From Flavobacterium sp. (lineage in GTDB: Bacteria > Bacteroidota > Bacteroidia > Flavobacteriales > Flavobacteriaceae), in the NCBI RefSeq assembly GCF_035195345.1, contig NZ_CP136574.1, forward strand, positions 434,001 to 498,000: a stretch of DNA of 64,000 nucleotides, in the 5' to 3' direction. The position numbers were made by a program, and so were the translations under genes. This document shows, piece after piece, positions 17,565 to 26,951 of the stretch. The notes below the pieces were generated by a model that was not told the origin of the DNA, did no database searches, and saw only the letters and a program-made list of their open reading frames with translations. Numbering within the stretch: the stretch's first letter is position 1; the number at the start of each line of letters is the position of its first letter.

Positions 17565-18131
17565 CTATTCTTTAACTCTTTCCATATAGTTTCCAGATGC
17601 TGTGTCAATTTTGATTTTATCACCTTCATTGATAAACAATGGAACGTTAACTGTAGCGCCTGTTTCAACAGTAGCTGGTTTTGTAGCATTTGTAGCTGTA
17701 TTTCCTTTAACTCCTGGCTCAGCATATGTAACTTCTAATACAATAGAAGCTGGCATATCAACTGATAAAGGCGCTTCTGTTTCTGCATTAATTTGAATCA
17801 TTACATTAGTTCCTTCTTTTAACAAATCGGGAGCATCTAATACTTTTTTGTCTAACGTAATTTGTTCAAATGATTCGTTATTCATAAAGTGAAACTGATC
17901 ACCTTCAGCATATAAATATTGGAAGGTATGTGTTTCAACACGTACTTCATCAATTTTATGTCCAGCAGAAAATGTATTATCTAATACTTTTCCATTCGTT
18001 AAAGATTTTAATTTTGTTCTTACGAAAGCTGGTCCTTTTCCTGGTTTTACGTGAAGAAATTCAATAATTTTATAAATATCATTATTGTATTTGATACATA
18101 ATCCGTTTCTAATATCTGATGTACTTGCCAT
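17565..18131 (-). CDS. efp: Translation elongation factor P
   Basis: A 188-residue EF-P with its three-barrel layout. It relieves ribosome stalling at polyproline stretches. The exposed lysine loop is HVKPGKGPAF with K32 at the usual modification site. The C-terminal end (KIDTASGNYMERVKE) is intact. No epmA-type modification gene is visible here. It sits between lpxA and the LpxD-like gene, an arrangement I associate with flavobacteria. Confidence 0.96.
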   Translation of the reverse strand: MASTSDIRNGLCIKYNNDIYKIIEFLHVKPGKGPAFVRTKLKSLTNGKVLDNTFSAGHKIDEVRVETHTFQYLYAEGDQFHFMNNESFEQITLDKKVLDAPDLLKEGTNVMIQINAETEAPLSVDMPASIVLEVTYAEPGVKGNTATNATKPATVETGATVNVPLFINEGDKIKIDTASGNYMERVKE

Positions 18132-18179
18132 TTTGTTTTATTTGTATTTGATTTTGTTTATTAATTTTATGATTCTAAT

Positions 18180-18965
18180 TTATATTGAACTAGTATAGCC
18201 TTTCATGATTCCTCGTGAAGAATTTCTAATGAAATCTAAAATTTCATCTCTTTCTGGAGTAGCTTCCATTTCAGCTTCAATGATGCTTAAAGCTTGGGTA
18301 GTATTATAGTTTTTTTGATATAGTATTCTATAAATATCTTGAATTTCTCTAATCTTATCTGTTGAAAATCCTCTGCGTCTCAATCCAACCGAGTTAATTC
18401 CAACATAAGATAAAGGTTCTTTAGCCGCTTTTGTAAAAGGAGGAACGTCTTTTCTTACTAATGAACCACCTGAAATCATAGCGTGGTCACCAATAGAAAT
18501 GAACTGATGTACAGCCGCTAAACCACCGATAATTGCAAAATTTCCAACAGTTACGTGTCCCGCTAAAGCAACGCCATTTACAATAATAGCATTATCCCCA
18601 ATATGACAATCGTGCGCAATATGTGCCGTTGCCATAATTAGACAATTTTTACCTATTTTAGTTTGCCCTGAAGCAACCGTACCTCTATTGATAGTTACAC
18701 ATTCTCTAACTGTTGTGTTATCACCAATAACCGCTAACGATTCTTCACCTCCAAATTTTAAATCTTGAGGTACTGCAGAAATAACCGCACCTGGAAAAAT
18801 ATTACAATTTTTACCTATACGAGCGCCTTCCATAATGGTAACGTTTGAACCAATCCAAGTTCCTTCACCAATTTCAACATTATTATGAATGGTTGTAAAT
18901 GGGTCAATTACAACATTTCTTGCTATTTTGGCACCTGGATGCACATAAGCTAATGGTTGATTCAT
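18180..18965 (-). CDS. lpxA: UDP-N-acetylglucosamine O-acyltransferase
   Basis: A 261-residue left-handed beta-helix enzyme that adds the first 3-hydroxyacyl chain in lipid A synthesis. Hexapeptide repeats run from about residue 8 to 180; the catalytic histidine is in ATAHIAHDCHIG (about residue 120), and the C-terminal helical domain carries LRRRGFSTDKI. The initial AYVHPGAKI is typical. Length is normal. Confidence 0.95.
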   Translation of the reverse strand: MNQPLAYVHPGAKIARNVVIDPFTTIHNNVEIGEGTWIGSNVTIMEGARIGKNCNIFPGAVISAVPQDLKFGGEESLAVIGDNTTVRECVTINRGTVASGQTKIGKNCLIMATAHIAHDCHIGDNAIIVNGVALAGHVTVGNFAIIGGLAAVHQFISIGDHAMISGGSLVRKDVPPFTKAAKEPLSYVGINSVGLRRRGFSTDKIREIQDIYRILYQKNYNTTQALSIIEAEMEATPERDEILDFIRNSSRGIMKGYTSSI

Positions 18966-19030
18966 ATTTTATTATTTTATTTTTTATAGGAAAAATATGT
19001 TATCGCCTTTATTTTTGGTATTTGCTTACG

Positions 19031-19038
19031 CAAAGTTA
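19031..19038 (-). promoter_or_regulatory. Candidate -7 box upstream of lpxA
   Basis: On the minus strand TAACTTTG matches TAnnTTTG, 66 bases before the lpxA ATG. It could give lpxA and downstream genes an internal start; no convincing -33 is seen. Confidence 0.35.
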
Positions 19039-19064
19039 TTTTAGTAGCGATTTCATATGTTTAA

Positions 19065-20453
19065 TTATTTTACTTTAACAATTTGTGCCATTAATTCGGC
19101 TTCTGAAACTAATTTTCCATTTGCATACGCATATGCTTGCATGTGACAAATACCTCTTCTAATAGGAGAAATTAAATCACATTTAAAGAACAAGGTATCG
19201 CCTGGTAGTACTTTATTTTTAAACTTAACATTATCAATTTTCATAAAATAAGTCAAGTAATTTTCTGGATCAGGCACCGTACTTAAAATTAAGATACCAC
19301 CTGTTTGCGCCATGGCTTCAACCTGAAGAACACCTGGCATTACTGGTGCACCTGGAAAATGACCTACGAAGAAATCTTCGTTCATAGTTACATTTTTCAA
19401 CCCCACAACATGTGTATCAGAAAGTTCTAAAATTTTATCAACTAATAAAAATGGTGGTCTGTGAGGTAACAAATCCATGATGCCATGAATATCCATCACA
19501 GGCTCTTTATTAATATCGTAAGAAGGCACATTATTACGCTCTTCGATTTTAATTAATTTAGCCATTTTCTTTGCAAACTGAGTATTTACATAATGTCCTG
19601 GCTTGTTTGCTATAACTTTCCCTTGAATACGAGTTCCAATCAATGACAAATCACCAATAATATCTAATAATTTATGTCTTGCTGCCTCGTTAGGATAATG
19701 AAGTGTAAGATTATCTAAAATTCCGTTTTCTTTTACCGTGATTGTATCTTTATTGAAAGCCTTTTTCAAGTTTTCCATCGTTTCTGTCGAAATTTCTTTA
19801 TCAACATATACAATAGCATTGTTTAAATCGCCACCTTTAATTAATCCATTGTTTAAAAGCGACTCTAATTCGTGTAAGAAGCTAAAAGTTCTACAATTAG
19901 CAATTTCTTTTTTAAATTCTTTAATCCCTTTCATGGTTGCATTTTGAGTGCCTAAAACTTTAGTACCAAAATCTACCATAGCAGTAACACAATATTCCTC
20001 AGATGGAATTATTGTAATTTCACTACCAGTGGCTTCATCCATAAAAGAAATTACATCTTTAACCACATATACTTTTCGTTCAGCTTCTAGCTCAACAATT
20101 CCTGCTTTTTCAATAGCTTCAACAAAATATTTTGAAGAACCATCCATAATTGGTAATTCCGATGCATTTAATTCAATGATAACATTATCTAAATCACATC
20201 CCACTAAAGCAGCTAATACGTGCTCTGGTGTTTGAATCATTACACCTAATTTTTCTAAATTAGTACCTCGTTGCGTATTTACAACATAGTTTGCATCAGC
20301 TTCAATAATTGGTTGTCCTTCTAAATCCACACGTACAAATGTAAATCCATTGTTTACTGGGGCTGGCTTAAAAGTCATAGAAACTTCTTGCCCTGTGTGT
20401 AAACCCACACCTTTTAATGATATTTCTGCAGCAATTGTTGTTTGCTTCGCCAT
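19065..20453 (-). CDS. lpxC-fabZ: Bifunctional LpxC deacetylase / FabZ dehydratase
   Basis: A 462-residue fusion typical of Bacteroidota. Residues 1-305 are LpxC, the zinc deacetylase of the committed lipid A step, with zinc ligands H78 (PEHVLAAL), H260 and D264 (HKLLD). Residues about 315-462 are FabZ, the 3-hydroxyacyl-ACP dehydratase, with H365 (GHFPGAPVMPG) and E379. The fusion ties fatty acid supply to lipid A synthesis. It lies 18 bases downstream of lpxD. Confidence 0.96.
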   Translation of the reverse strand: MAKQTTIAAEISLKGVGLHTGQEVSMTFKPAPVNNGFTFVRVDLEGQPIIEADANYVVNTQRGTNLEKLGVMIQTPEHVLAALVGCDLDNVIIELNASELPIMDGSSKYFVEAIEKAGIVELEAERKVYVVKDVISFMDEATGSEITIIPSEEYCVTAMVDFGTKVLGTQNATMKGIKEFKKEIANCRTFSFLHELESLLNNGLIKGGDLNNAIVYVDKEISTETMENLKKAFNKDTITVKENGILDNLTLHYPNEAARHKLLDIIGDLSLIGTRIQGKVIANKPGHYVNTQFAKKMAKLIKIEERNNVPSYDINKEPVMDIHGIMDLLPHRPPFLLVDKILELSDTHVVGLKNVTMNEDFFVGHFPGAPVMPGVLQVEAMAQTGGILILSTVPDPENYLTYFMKIDNVKFKNKVLPGDTLFFKCDLISPIRRGICHMQAYAYANGKLVSEAELMAQIVKVK

Positions 20454-20471
20454 GATAAAATTATATTTAAA

Positions 20472-21491
20472 TTATTTAATTGTGTTTTTTAAGTCTTCTA
20501 AATCGGAAACAATTTTAGGTAAATTTCTAAAATGAACAAATGACTTCGCAAAATCACCATAATTAAAAGCTGGACTTCCTTGAACCACTTCTCCTGCTTC
20601 TAAATTTTTTCCAATTCCTGATTGCGCTTGAATTTTAACGCCATCACCAATTACTAAGTGACCCGCAAAACCAACTTGCCCACCAATTAAGCAGTTCTTG
20701 CCAATTTTGGTGGTTCCAGCAATTCCGGTTTGAGCTGCAATTACAGTATTTTCTCCTATCTCAACATTATGTGCTACTTGAATGTGATTATCAAGCTTTA
20801 CTCCTTTTCTAATAACTGTAGAACCTAAAGTAGCTCTATCAACGGTTGTACAAGCACCGATTTCAACATCATCTTCAATAATTACATTTCCAATTTGTGG
20901 CACTTTTACATAAGTTCCGTCTTCTTGAGGTGCAAAACCAAATCCGTCAGAACCTATAATAGTACCCGAATGAATAGTACAACGATTTCCAATAACCGTT
21001 TCGGAATAAATACGAACCCCTGCAAAGAAAACACAGTTATCACCAATTGTAACGTTATCGCCAATAAAAGTATTAGGATAAATTTTTACATTGTCACCAA
21101 TGCTTACATTTTTTCCAACATAACAAAAACTTCCTAAATATAAATCAGAACCATAAGTAACTCCTTCTGAAATAACCGAAGGTTGTTCAATTCCTGATTT
21201 CATCAATTTGACTTGATTGTAATATTCTAATAACTTTGAAAATGATTTATAAGCATCCTCTACTTTGATTAAAGTAGTTGTTATTTCTTGCTCAGGCTCA
21301 AAAGTATTATTTACAATAGTTATAGTTGCTTGAGTAGAATAAATATAATTTATATATTTAGGATTCGCCAAAAACGTCAATGAGCCTTCGGTTCCTTCCT
21401 CTATTTTCGACAATTTAAAAACTTCTGCATTTGGATTACCTACTACTTCACCTTCTAAAATGCCTGCTATTTGCGCTGCTGTAAACTTCAT
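20472..21491 (-). CDS. lpxD: UDP-3-O-(3-hydroxyacyl)glucosamine N-acyltransferase
   Basis: A 339-residue LpxD. The N-terminal uridine-binding domain (TAAQIAGILEGEVVGN; LTFLANPKY) is followed by hexapeptide turns and the catalytic histidine in NHIQVAHNVEIG. The C-terminal helix ends normally (LPKIVSDLEDLKNTIK). It adds the second acyl chain, after LpxA and LpxC. First of the lpx genes in the minus-strand run, 121 bases after the HD-domain gene. Confidence 0.95.
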   Translation of the reverse strand: MKFTAAQIAGILEGEVVGNPNAEVFKLSKIEEGTEGSLTFLANPKYINYIYSTQATITIVNNTFEPEQEITTTLIKVEDAYKSFSKLLEYYNQVKLMKSGIEQPSVISEGVTYGSDLYLGSFCYVGKNVSIGDNVKIYPNTFIGDNVTIGDNCVFFAGVRIYSETVIGNRCTIHSGTIIGSDGFGFAPQEDGTYVKVPQIGNVIIEDDVEIGACTTVDRATLGSTVIRKGVKLDNHIQVAHNVEIGENTVIAAQTGIAGTTKIGKNCLIGGQVGFAGHLVIGDGVKIQAQSGIGKNLEAGEVVQGSPAFNYGDFAKSFVHFRNLPKIVSDLEDLKNTIK

Positions 21492-21612
21492 TTAAAATTT
21501 TTATTACTATCTAAAAAGATAGATTTGAAAATATAAAAATACTCATTTTCATTCAATACCAAAGCATTGATTCCACTTCATCTTGGCAAAAATATGAAAT
21601 TAAATTAAATAG

Positions 21613-22848
21613 CTATACTTCTAAGACCACTTTTGGAAAACATATAAAATATTTTGTCACGGGTTTTGATAAAGCCTTTAAATGTAATTGGTCTGAAGCC
21701 TCAACTACATCTTCTATAGTTTTGTCCTTTTTTAAAATCCGAATCGGCTCGCTTAGTTTACTATACGCTTGGTTTTTCAACTTTCCTTTGAACACAAAAT
21801 AGTCGGCTTCTTTATCAGAAATTCCAGCCATTGCAATATATTTATTTCTTATTGCTAACAGATTCTCTTTGTTGGGTTTATCATCTGTTATTTGAATTTT
21901 TAATAAATCACGATTCAAAATCATTTTACATAACGATTGTAAAACAAAATCATCATGAAACTGCCATGATTTAATAGCTCCCATTACATCATAATCATCT
22001 AAATAAGAAAACTTATCCAAAACACTTTTATCAAAATCTGACAAGGAAATTTTGTTTTGCATGAAAAATTGTAACGATTCACTACAAGGTAATAAAATTC
22101 CTTTTTGAGTTAATTCTTTAGCACGTTTTAAAATTTTGGTCAAAATTAATTCCGCAACCACGCTGGTTTTATGTAAATAGGCTTGCCAATACATCAATCT
22201 TCGAGCCACCAAAAACTTTTCTACTGAATAAATTCCTTTTTCTTCAATGACCAAATAATCATCCTGCACGTTCATCATTTGGATTAAACGCTCACTATTA
22301 ATGTTTCCTTCTGCTACACCGCTGTAAAAACTATCACGTTTTAAATAATCCATTCGATCCATATCTAACTGACTTGAAATCAATTGCAACATGAATTTAC
22401 GATGGTATTCTCCTTTAAAAACTTGGATAGCCAATCCTAATTTACCTTCAAATTCTTTATTCAATTGCTCCATGAATAACAACGATAATTCTTCATGATG
22501 GACTTCTTCTACTATACTATGCTCCATAGCATGACTATAGGGACCGTGACCAATATCGTGCAACAAAATAGCAATATACAACGCATTTTCTTCTTCTTCC
22601 GAAATAGAAACACCTTTAAATTGCAAGGTTTGAACCGCTTTTTGCATGATATACATACAACCCAACGCATGATGAAAACGAGTATGATGTGCTCCAGGAT
22701 AAACCAAATACGACATACCCATTTGGGAAATTCTTCGCAAACGTTGAAAATAAGGATGCTGAATTAAATCGTAAATTAAAGTATTAGGAATGGTAATAAA
22801 ACCATAAATTGGATCGTTGAATATTTTGAGTTTGTTGGTTTGGCTCAC
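21613..22848 (-). CDS. HD-domain phosphohydrolase (dGTPase-like)
   Basis: A 411-residue protein with an HD metal site: H59/H60 in RFHHALG, H97-D98 in LLHDIGHGPYSH, and a later aspartate in SQLDMDRMDYLKRD. The IYGFITIPN start and FQRLRRISQMG segment are typical of the dNTPase/SAMHD1-like HD family conserved next to lpxD in flavobacteria. Substrate is probably a nucleotide; the sequence does not settle which. Confidence 0.87.
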   Translation of the reverse strand: MSQTNKLKIFNDPIYGFITIPNTLIYDLIQHPYFQRLRRISQMGMSYLVYPGAHHTRFHHALGCMYIMQKAVQTLQFKGVSISEEEENALYIAILLHDIGHGPYSHAMEHSIVEEVHHEELSLLFMEQLNKEFEGKLGLAIQVFKGEYHRKFMLQLISSQLDMDRMDYLKRDSFYSGVAEGNINSERLIQMMNVQDDYLVIEEKGIYSVEKFLVARRLMYWQAYLHKTSVVAELILTKILKRAKELTQKGILLPCSESLQFFMQNKISLSDFDKSVLDKFSYLDDYDVMGAIKSWQFHDDFVLQSLCKMILNRDLLKIQITDDKPNKENLLAIRNKYIAMAGISDKEADYFVFKGKLKNQAYSKLSEPIRILKKDKTIEDVVEASDQLHLKALSKPVTKYFICFPKVVLEV

Positions 22849-22867
22849 AAGTATAAATTTTGAATAA

Positions 22868-22875
22868 CAAATGTA
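22868..22875 (-). promoter_or_regulatory. Candidate -7 box of the HD-domain gene
   Basis: On the minus strand TACATTTG fits TAnnTTTG, 20 bases before the HD gene ATG, in the gap divergent with porX. It may drive the whole lpx run. Confidence 0.45.
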
Positions 22876-22981
22876 GCGATTTTTTACAAAAAGAATTGTT
22901 TAAAACTAATGGGAAATTTTATACTAAATTTAATACAATGGTCGTTTAATAAATACTAACTTGCACACAAATTAAGAAGAA

Positions 22982-24535
22982 ATGAGCCAAATAAAAATAC
23001 TTTGGGTTGACGATGAAATTGATTTATTGAAACCACACATCCTATTTTTAGAAAAGAAAAACTATCATGTAACTACCTGTAATAATGGGCAAGATGCCAT
23101 TGATTTGTTTGAAGAAAACAATTTTGATGTAGTATTTTTAGATGAAAACATGCCGGGTTTAAGTGGTTTGGAAACCTTATCAGAATTAAAAGAAAAAAAA
23201 TCTTCGGTTCCGGTGATTATGATTACCAAAAGTGAAGAAGAATATATCATGGAAGAAGCCATCGGTTCTAAAATTGCAGATTATTTGATAAAACCTGTAA
23301 ATCCAAATCAGATTTTATTGAGTTTGAAGAAGAATTTAGACCATTCGCGATTGATTTCCGAAAAAACAACTTTAGATTATCAGAAAGAATTTCGAAAAAT
23401 TGCGATGGATATGGCAATGGTTCGTACCTATGGAGATTGGGTAGAATTGTACAAAAAATTATTATTCTGGGAATTAGAATTAGAAAATATCGAAGACCAA
23501 AGCATGGTGGAAATTTTGGAAAGCCAAAAAGCCGAAGCCAATATGCAATTTGGTAAATTCATCGAACGTAATTATGAAGATTGGTTCCAACCAAAAGCAG
23601 ACAAGCCTTTTCTTTCTCATGAAATTTTTGGTGAATTAGTAGCACCTGAAATCCGTAAAAAAGACAAGCCTATTTTATTCATTGTCATTGATAACTTGCG
23701 TTATGACCAATGGAAAGCGTTTGAAAGTGTGGTAAACAATCACTACAAACTAGAAAAAGAAGTGAGCTACTTCTCTATTCTACCAACGGCTACGCAATAT
23801 GCTCGAAATGCAATTTTTTCTGGTTTAACACCTTTAGATATGGAGAAGAAGTTTCCACAATATTGGAAAAACGATCCTGATGAAGGAGGAAAAAATCTAT
23901 ATGAAGGTGAATTTTTAACCGAGCAATTAAAACGTTTGGGATTAAACATCAAACAAGAATATTATAAGATTACCAATTTCACATCAGGAAAAAAATTAGC
24001 AGACAACTTCAAATCGTTAAAAAACAACGATTTGACTACTATTGTTTACAACTTTGTGGATATGCTATCGCACGCTAAAACCGAAATGGATGTAGTAAAA
24101 GAATTAGCTTCAAACGATAAAGCGTATCGTTCCTTAACGGCGAGTTGGTTTAAAAATTCTCCACTTTTGGATATGATTCAACAAGCACAACAACTTGGTT
24201 TTAAATTGATTATAACTACCGACCATGGAACTATCAATTGTAAAAATCCGTCGAAAGTTATTGGTGATAAAAACACGAGTTTAAATCTTCGCTACAAAAC
24301 AGGAAGAAGCTTAACCTACGAAGACAAAGACGTTTATGCTGTGAAAGATCCTAAGAAAATTGGATTGCCAGCACTCAACATGAGTAGCTCTTTTATTTTT
24401 GCGAAAAACGATTTATTTTTGGCTTACGTTAATAACTACAATCATTATGTGAGTTATTACCGAAACACCTACCAACACGGAGGAATTTCATTAGAAGAAA
24501 TGGTAATTCCGTTTTTAGTTTTAGAACCGCGTTAA
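22982..24535 (+). CDS. porX: PorX, response regulator with PglZ domain (type IX secretion regulator)
   Basis: A 517-residue protein: a receiver domain at residues 1-120 (acidic pair D10/D11, phosphoacceptor D54 in VFLDENMPG, lysine in YLIKPVNP) and a PglZ/alkaline-phosphatase-superfamily domain from about 200 (FIVIDNLRYDQW, THY-like TQYARNAIFSG, TTDHGTINCKNP). This architecture is PorX, partner of histidine kinase PorY and regulator of type IX secretion genes; its phosphodiesterase domain acts on cyclic oligonucleotides in P. gingivalis. porY is not nearby. Confidence 0.92.
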   Translation: MSQIKILWVDDEIDLLKPHILFLEKKNYHVTTCNNGQDAIDLFEENNFDVVFLDENMPGLSGLETLSELKEKKSSVPVIMITKSEEEYIMEEAIGSKIADYLIKPVNPNQILLSLKKNLDHSRLISEKTTLDYQKEFRKIAMDMAMVRTYGDWVELYKKLLFWELELENIEDQSMVEILESQKAEANMQFGKFIERNYEDWFQPKADKPFLSHEIFGELVAPEIRKKDKPILFIVIDNLRYDQWKAFESVVNNHYKLEKEVSYFSILPTATQYARNAIFSGLTPLDMEKKFPQYWKNDPDEGGKNLYEGEFLTEQLKRLGLNIKQEYYKITNFTSGKKLADNFKSLKNNDLTTIVYNFVDMLSHAKTEMDVVKELASNDKAYRSLTASWFKNSPLLDMIQQAQQLGFKLIITTDHGTINCKNPSKVIGDKNTSLNLRYKTGRSLTYEDKDVYAVKDPKKIGLPALNMSSSFIFAKNDLFLAYVNNYNHYVSYYRNTYQHGGISLEEMVIPFLVLEPR

Positions 24536-24583
24536 TAGTGTTCAGTATTCAGTTATAAGTGTTCAGTAAAGTTATAAATTAAT

Positions 24584-24997
24584 ATGACCATAATTTTTTC
24601 ATTAGACGAAATCACAAACGTTGCCAAGCAAATATTAGCGACGCATTCCTTAAAAAAAGTCATTACTTTTCATGCGCAAATGGGCGCTGGAAAAACCACT
24701 TTAATAAAAGAATTGGTCAAGGAATTAGGCGTAAAAGATAATTCGAGCAGTCCAACCTTTTCATTAGTGAATGAATACCGCACGTTTGAAGGCGAAATCG
24801 TTTATCATTTTGATTTATATCGTTTAAATTCGGAAGAAGAAGGCTATGATATGGGATTAGATGAATATTTTTATTCCGATAATTGGTGTTTTATCGAATG
24901 GCCTGAAAAAACGCCCAATTTAATTCCAATAGATCACGCAAGCATTACAATAAAGGTTATGGCAGATGGAAAAAGAGAATTAGTATTGAAGAATTAG
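24584..24997 (+). CDS. tsaE: tRNA threonylcarbamoyladenosine biosynthesis ATPase TsaE
   Basis: A 137-residue P-loop ATPase of the t6A37 tRNA modification complex (with TsaB and TsaD). Walker A is G34-AGKTT39 (QMGAGKTTL), followed by SSPTFSLVNEY, YHFDLYRL and the FIEWPEK segment that are all diagnostic of TsaE. It follows porX by 48 bases; that spacer carries short direct repeats of GTGTTCAGT. Confidence 0.95.
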   Translation: MTIIFSLDEITNVAKQILATHSLKKVITFHAQMGAGKTTLIKELVKELGVKDNSSSPTFSLVNEYRTFEGEIVYHFDLYRLNSEEEGYDMGLDEYFYSDNWCFIEWPEKTPNLIPIDHASITIKVMADGKRELVLKN

Positions 24998-25079
24998 TAG
25001 ATTCTTATCCCTTTTCCCTTATTGCTGTTTTCTATTTTAAAAATTATTCCTAAATTGGTACCACAAAAAACAACACACC

Positions 25080-26276
25080 ATGTCTATTTATAGTCCATTT
25101 TCGAAATCTCAATTATTACCACAAGAAGAAAAGCTAGAAGTGGCTAGACATAAAAGTGAATTGTTTATTGGAATTCCAAAAGAAACATCATATCAAGAGC
25201 GCCGTATTTGTTTAACACCTGATGCTGTTTCTTCTTTAGTTTCTCACGGACATAGAGTGATGTTAGAAGCTGGCGCAGGAGAAAGTTCAAGTTATACCGA
25301 TAAAGAATACAGTGAAGCAGGTGCCGAAATTACGCAAGACACCAAAAAAGTATTAGGTTGCCCAATGATTTTAAAAGTGGAACCACCTACTCTAGCTGAA
25401 TTAGAAATGATGAATCCACAAACCATCGTTATTTCAGCTATTCAATTAAAAACACAGAAAAAAGAATATTTTGAAGCTTTAGCAACCAAAAGAATTACGG
25501 CTTTAGCATTTGAATTCATAAAAGACGAAGATGGCTCCTATCCTGCTGTAAAATCGTTATCAGAAATTGCTGGAACAGCATCCATTTTAATTGCATCCGA
25601 ATTAATGATTGGTGAAAACATTGGAAAAGGGTTGTTATTTGGAAATATAACTGGAGTTCCGCCAACAAAAGTAGTTATCATTGGAGCAGGAACCGTTGCG
25701 GAATATGCAGCCAGAACCGCTTTAGGATTAGGAGCAAATGTAAAAGTGTTTGATAACTCAATTACGAAATTACGTCGTTTACAAAATACGTTAAATCAAA
25801 GAATTTTTACTTCTACTATTCAAGAAAAATCGCTTTTAAAAGCATTGCGTCGTTGCGATGTGGCTATTGGAGCAATGAAAGGAAAAAATCGTGCACCAAT
25901 TGTTGTTACAGAAACTATGGTTGAACACATGAAAAAAGGAGCTGTTATTGTTGATGTTAGTATTGATACAGGAGGATGTTTTGAAACTTCAGAAATAACC
26001 ACTCATGAAAAACCTACTTTTATCAAAAATGGTGTAATTCACTATTGTGTTCCCAATATTCCTTCTCGTTATTCTAAAACAGCTTCAATGTCGATTAGCA
26101 ATATTATTTCTCCTTTCTTGTTACATATTGCTGATGATGGTGGAATAGAAACCGCTATTCGTTGCAACAGAGGTTTAAAACACGGCATTTATTCTTATCA
26201 TGGCGTTCTAACCAACAAAGCTATTGCCGATTGGTTTAATTTAGAACACAGAGATATAGACTTGATTGTTTTTTAA
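25080..26276 (+). CDS. ald: Alanine dehydrogenase
   Basis: A 398-residue NAD-dependent enzyme of the AlaDH/transhydrogenase N-terminal family. It has an N-terminal extension, GIPKETSYQERRICLTP, the substrate-site lysine in LKVEPP, the Rossmann loop VVIIGAGTVAEYAA (about residue 200-215) and DVSIDTGGCFET. The flavobacterial form starts with a PFSKSQLLPQEEK region. It reversibly turns alanine to pyruvate and ammonia. Confidence 0.9.
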   Translation: MSIYSPFSKSQLLPQEEKLEVARHKSELFIGIPKETSYQERRICLTPDAVSSLVSHGHRVMLEAGAGESSSYTDKEYSEAGAEITQDTKKVLGCPMILKVEPPTLAELEMMNPQTIVISAIQLKTQKKEYFEALATKRITALAFEFIKDEDGSYPAVKSLSEIAGTASILIASELMIGENIGKGLLFGNITGVPPTKVVIIGAGTVAEYAARTALGLGANVKVFDNSITKLRRLQNTLNQRIFTSTIQEKSLLKALRRCDVAIGAMKGKNRAPIVVTETMVEHMKKGAVIVDVSIDTGGCFETSEITTHEKPTFIKNGVIHYCVPNIPSRYSKTASMSISNIISPFLLHIADDGGIETAIRCNRGLKHGIYSYHGVLTNKAIADWFNLEHRDIDLIVF

Positions 26277-26327
26277 TATTACTAGAAATCACTACAAAAT
26301 CTACGTGTTTATGTGTATAATTTATAC

Positions 26328-26335
26328 TAAATTTG
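26328..26335 (+). promoter_or_regulatory. Candidate -7 box of the DUF4258 gene
   Basis: TAAATTTG fits TAnnTTTG, 16 bases before the ATG at 26352. No TTG at the expected -33 position. Confidence 0.4.
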
Positions 26336-26351
26336 CACAAATTATACTATT

Positions 26352-26738
26352 ATGAAGTTTAAGTTTCGTTTAGCCTATTATTTATTTGGATTATTTTTAG
26401 GAGGTGTTTTTGTAATGTGGTTTTTAAAAGCAAAAGCAAGTGATAAAGGAGTTGAATTTTGTTACTTCCCGAATTGTCGTGTTTTAAAAGATTTAAGAAG
26501 TAAATCATTAGACATTGATACCCTAGCCAAGAAATCTCTGGCAGAAAAATGGGTTACAATGGAAGATATTAAACAAAGTTTACGCTATGGAGATGTAGAT
26601 TTTTCAAAAAGTAACGAATCTTACAGAAAAGGTAAAATTTACGTTATCGAAGGCAAAACTACTAATAATGAAGAAATTACCATTACGATGGTAAATTATA
26701 CAAACAAAGTCCTTTTAGAAAAGATAGAAAAAAAGTAA
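26352..26738 (+). CDS. DUF4258-like protein with one membrane segment
   Basis: A 128-residue protein. Residues about 7-25 are hydrophobic (LAYYLFGLFLGGVFVMWFL), probably a signal anchor. The C-terminal half (EKWVTMEDIKQSLRYGDVDF, then GKIYVIEGKTTNNEEITITM) resembles DUF4258 domains, which are small and of unknown function. It stands alone between ald and the tRNA locus. Confidence 0.65.
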   Translation: MKFKFRLAYYLFGLFLGGVFVMWFLKAKASDKGVEFCYFPNCRVLKDLRSKSLDIDTLAKKSLAEKWVTMEDIKQSLRYGDVDFSKSNESYRKGKIYVIEGKTTNNEEITITMVNYTNKVLLEKIEKK

Positions 26739-26756
26739 TTTTTTTCATCAAAACGC

Positions 26757-26786
26757 TTGCAAAAACAAATAATCCTTGTATATTTG
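26757..26786 (+). promoter_or_regulatory. Promoter of tRNA-Val
   Basis: TTG at 26757-26759, exactly 19 bases, then TATATTTG at 26779-26786: a full match to the Bacteroidota consensus, about 35 bases before the tRNA 5' end. Confidence 0.8.
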
Positions 26787-26821
26787 CACTCGCAATACGG
26801 TAATAGTAAAGCATCTTATTA

Positions 26822-26899
26822 GGGCGATTAGCTCAGCTGGTTCAGAGCACCTCGTTTACACCGAGGGGGTCGGGGGTTCGAACCCCTCATCGCCCACCA
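26822..26899 (+). tRNA. tRNA-Val (anticodon TAC), CCA encoded
   Basis: Full cloverleaf: acceptor GGGCGAT (26822-26828) pairs with ATCGCCC (26889-26895); D stem GCTC/GAGC; anticodon stem CCTCG/CGAGG closing a TTTACAC loop with anticodon TAC; T arm GGGGG-TTCGAAC-CCCTC; discriminator A and encoded CCA. It has its own promoter and a terminator. Four altered copies of its body follow downstream (27199-28479). Confidence 0.95.
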
Positions 26900-26903
26900 A
26901 ATT

Positions 26904-26930
26904 AAATCCTACAGAAATGTGGGATTTTTT
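26904..26930 (+). terminator. Terminator after tRNA-Val
   Basis: A 10-bp stem (AAATCCTACA with TGTGGGATTT) closes a GAAA tetraloop and runs into T residues. It begins five bases after the CCA. Confidence 0.85.
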
Positions 26931-26951
26931 ATACGCCAAAATTAAATTTAT

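Noticed and set aside
19738..20535. Plus-strand open frames opposite lpxC-fabZ and lpxD
   Set aside because: Composition follows the antisense of the real genes, with no start signal or family.
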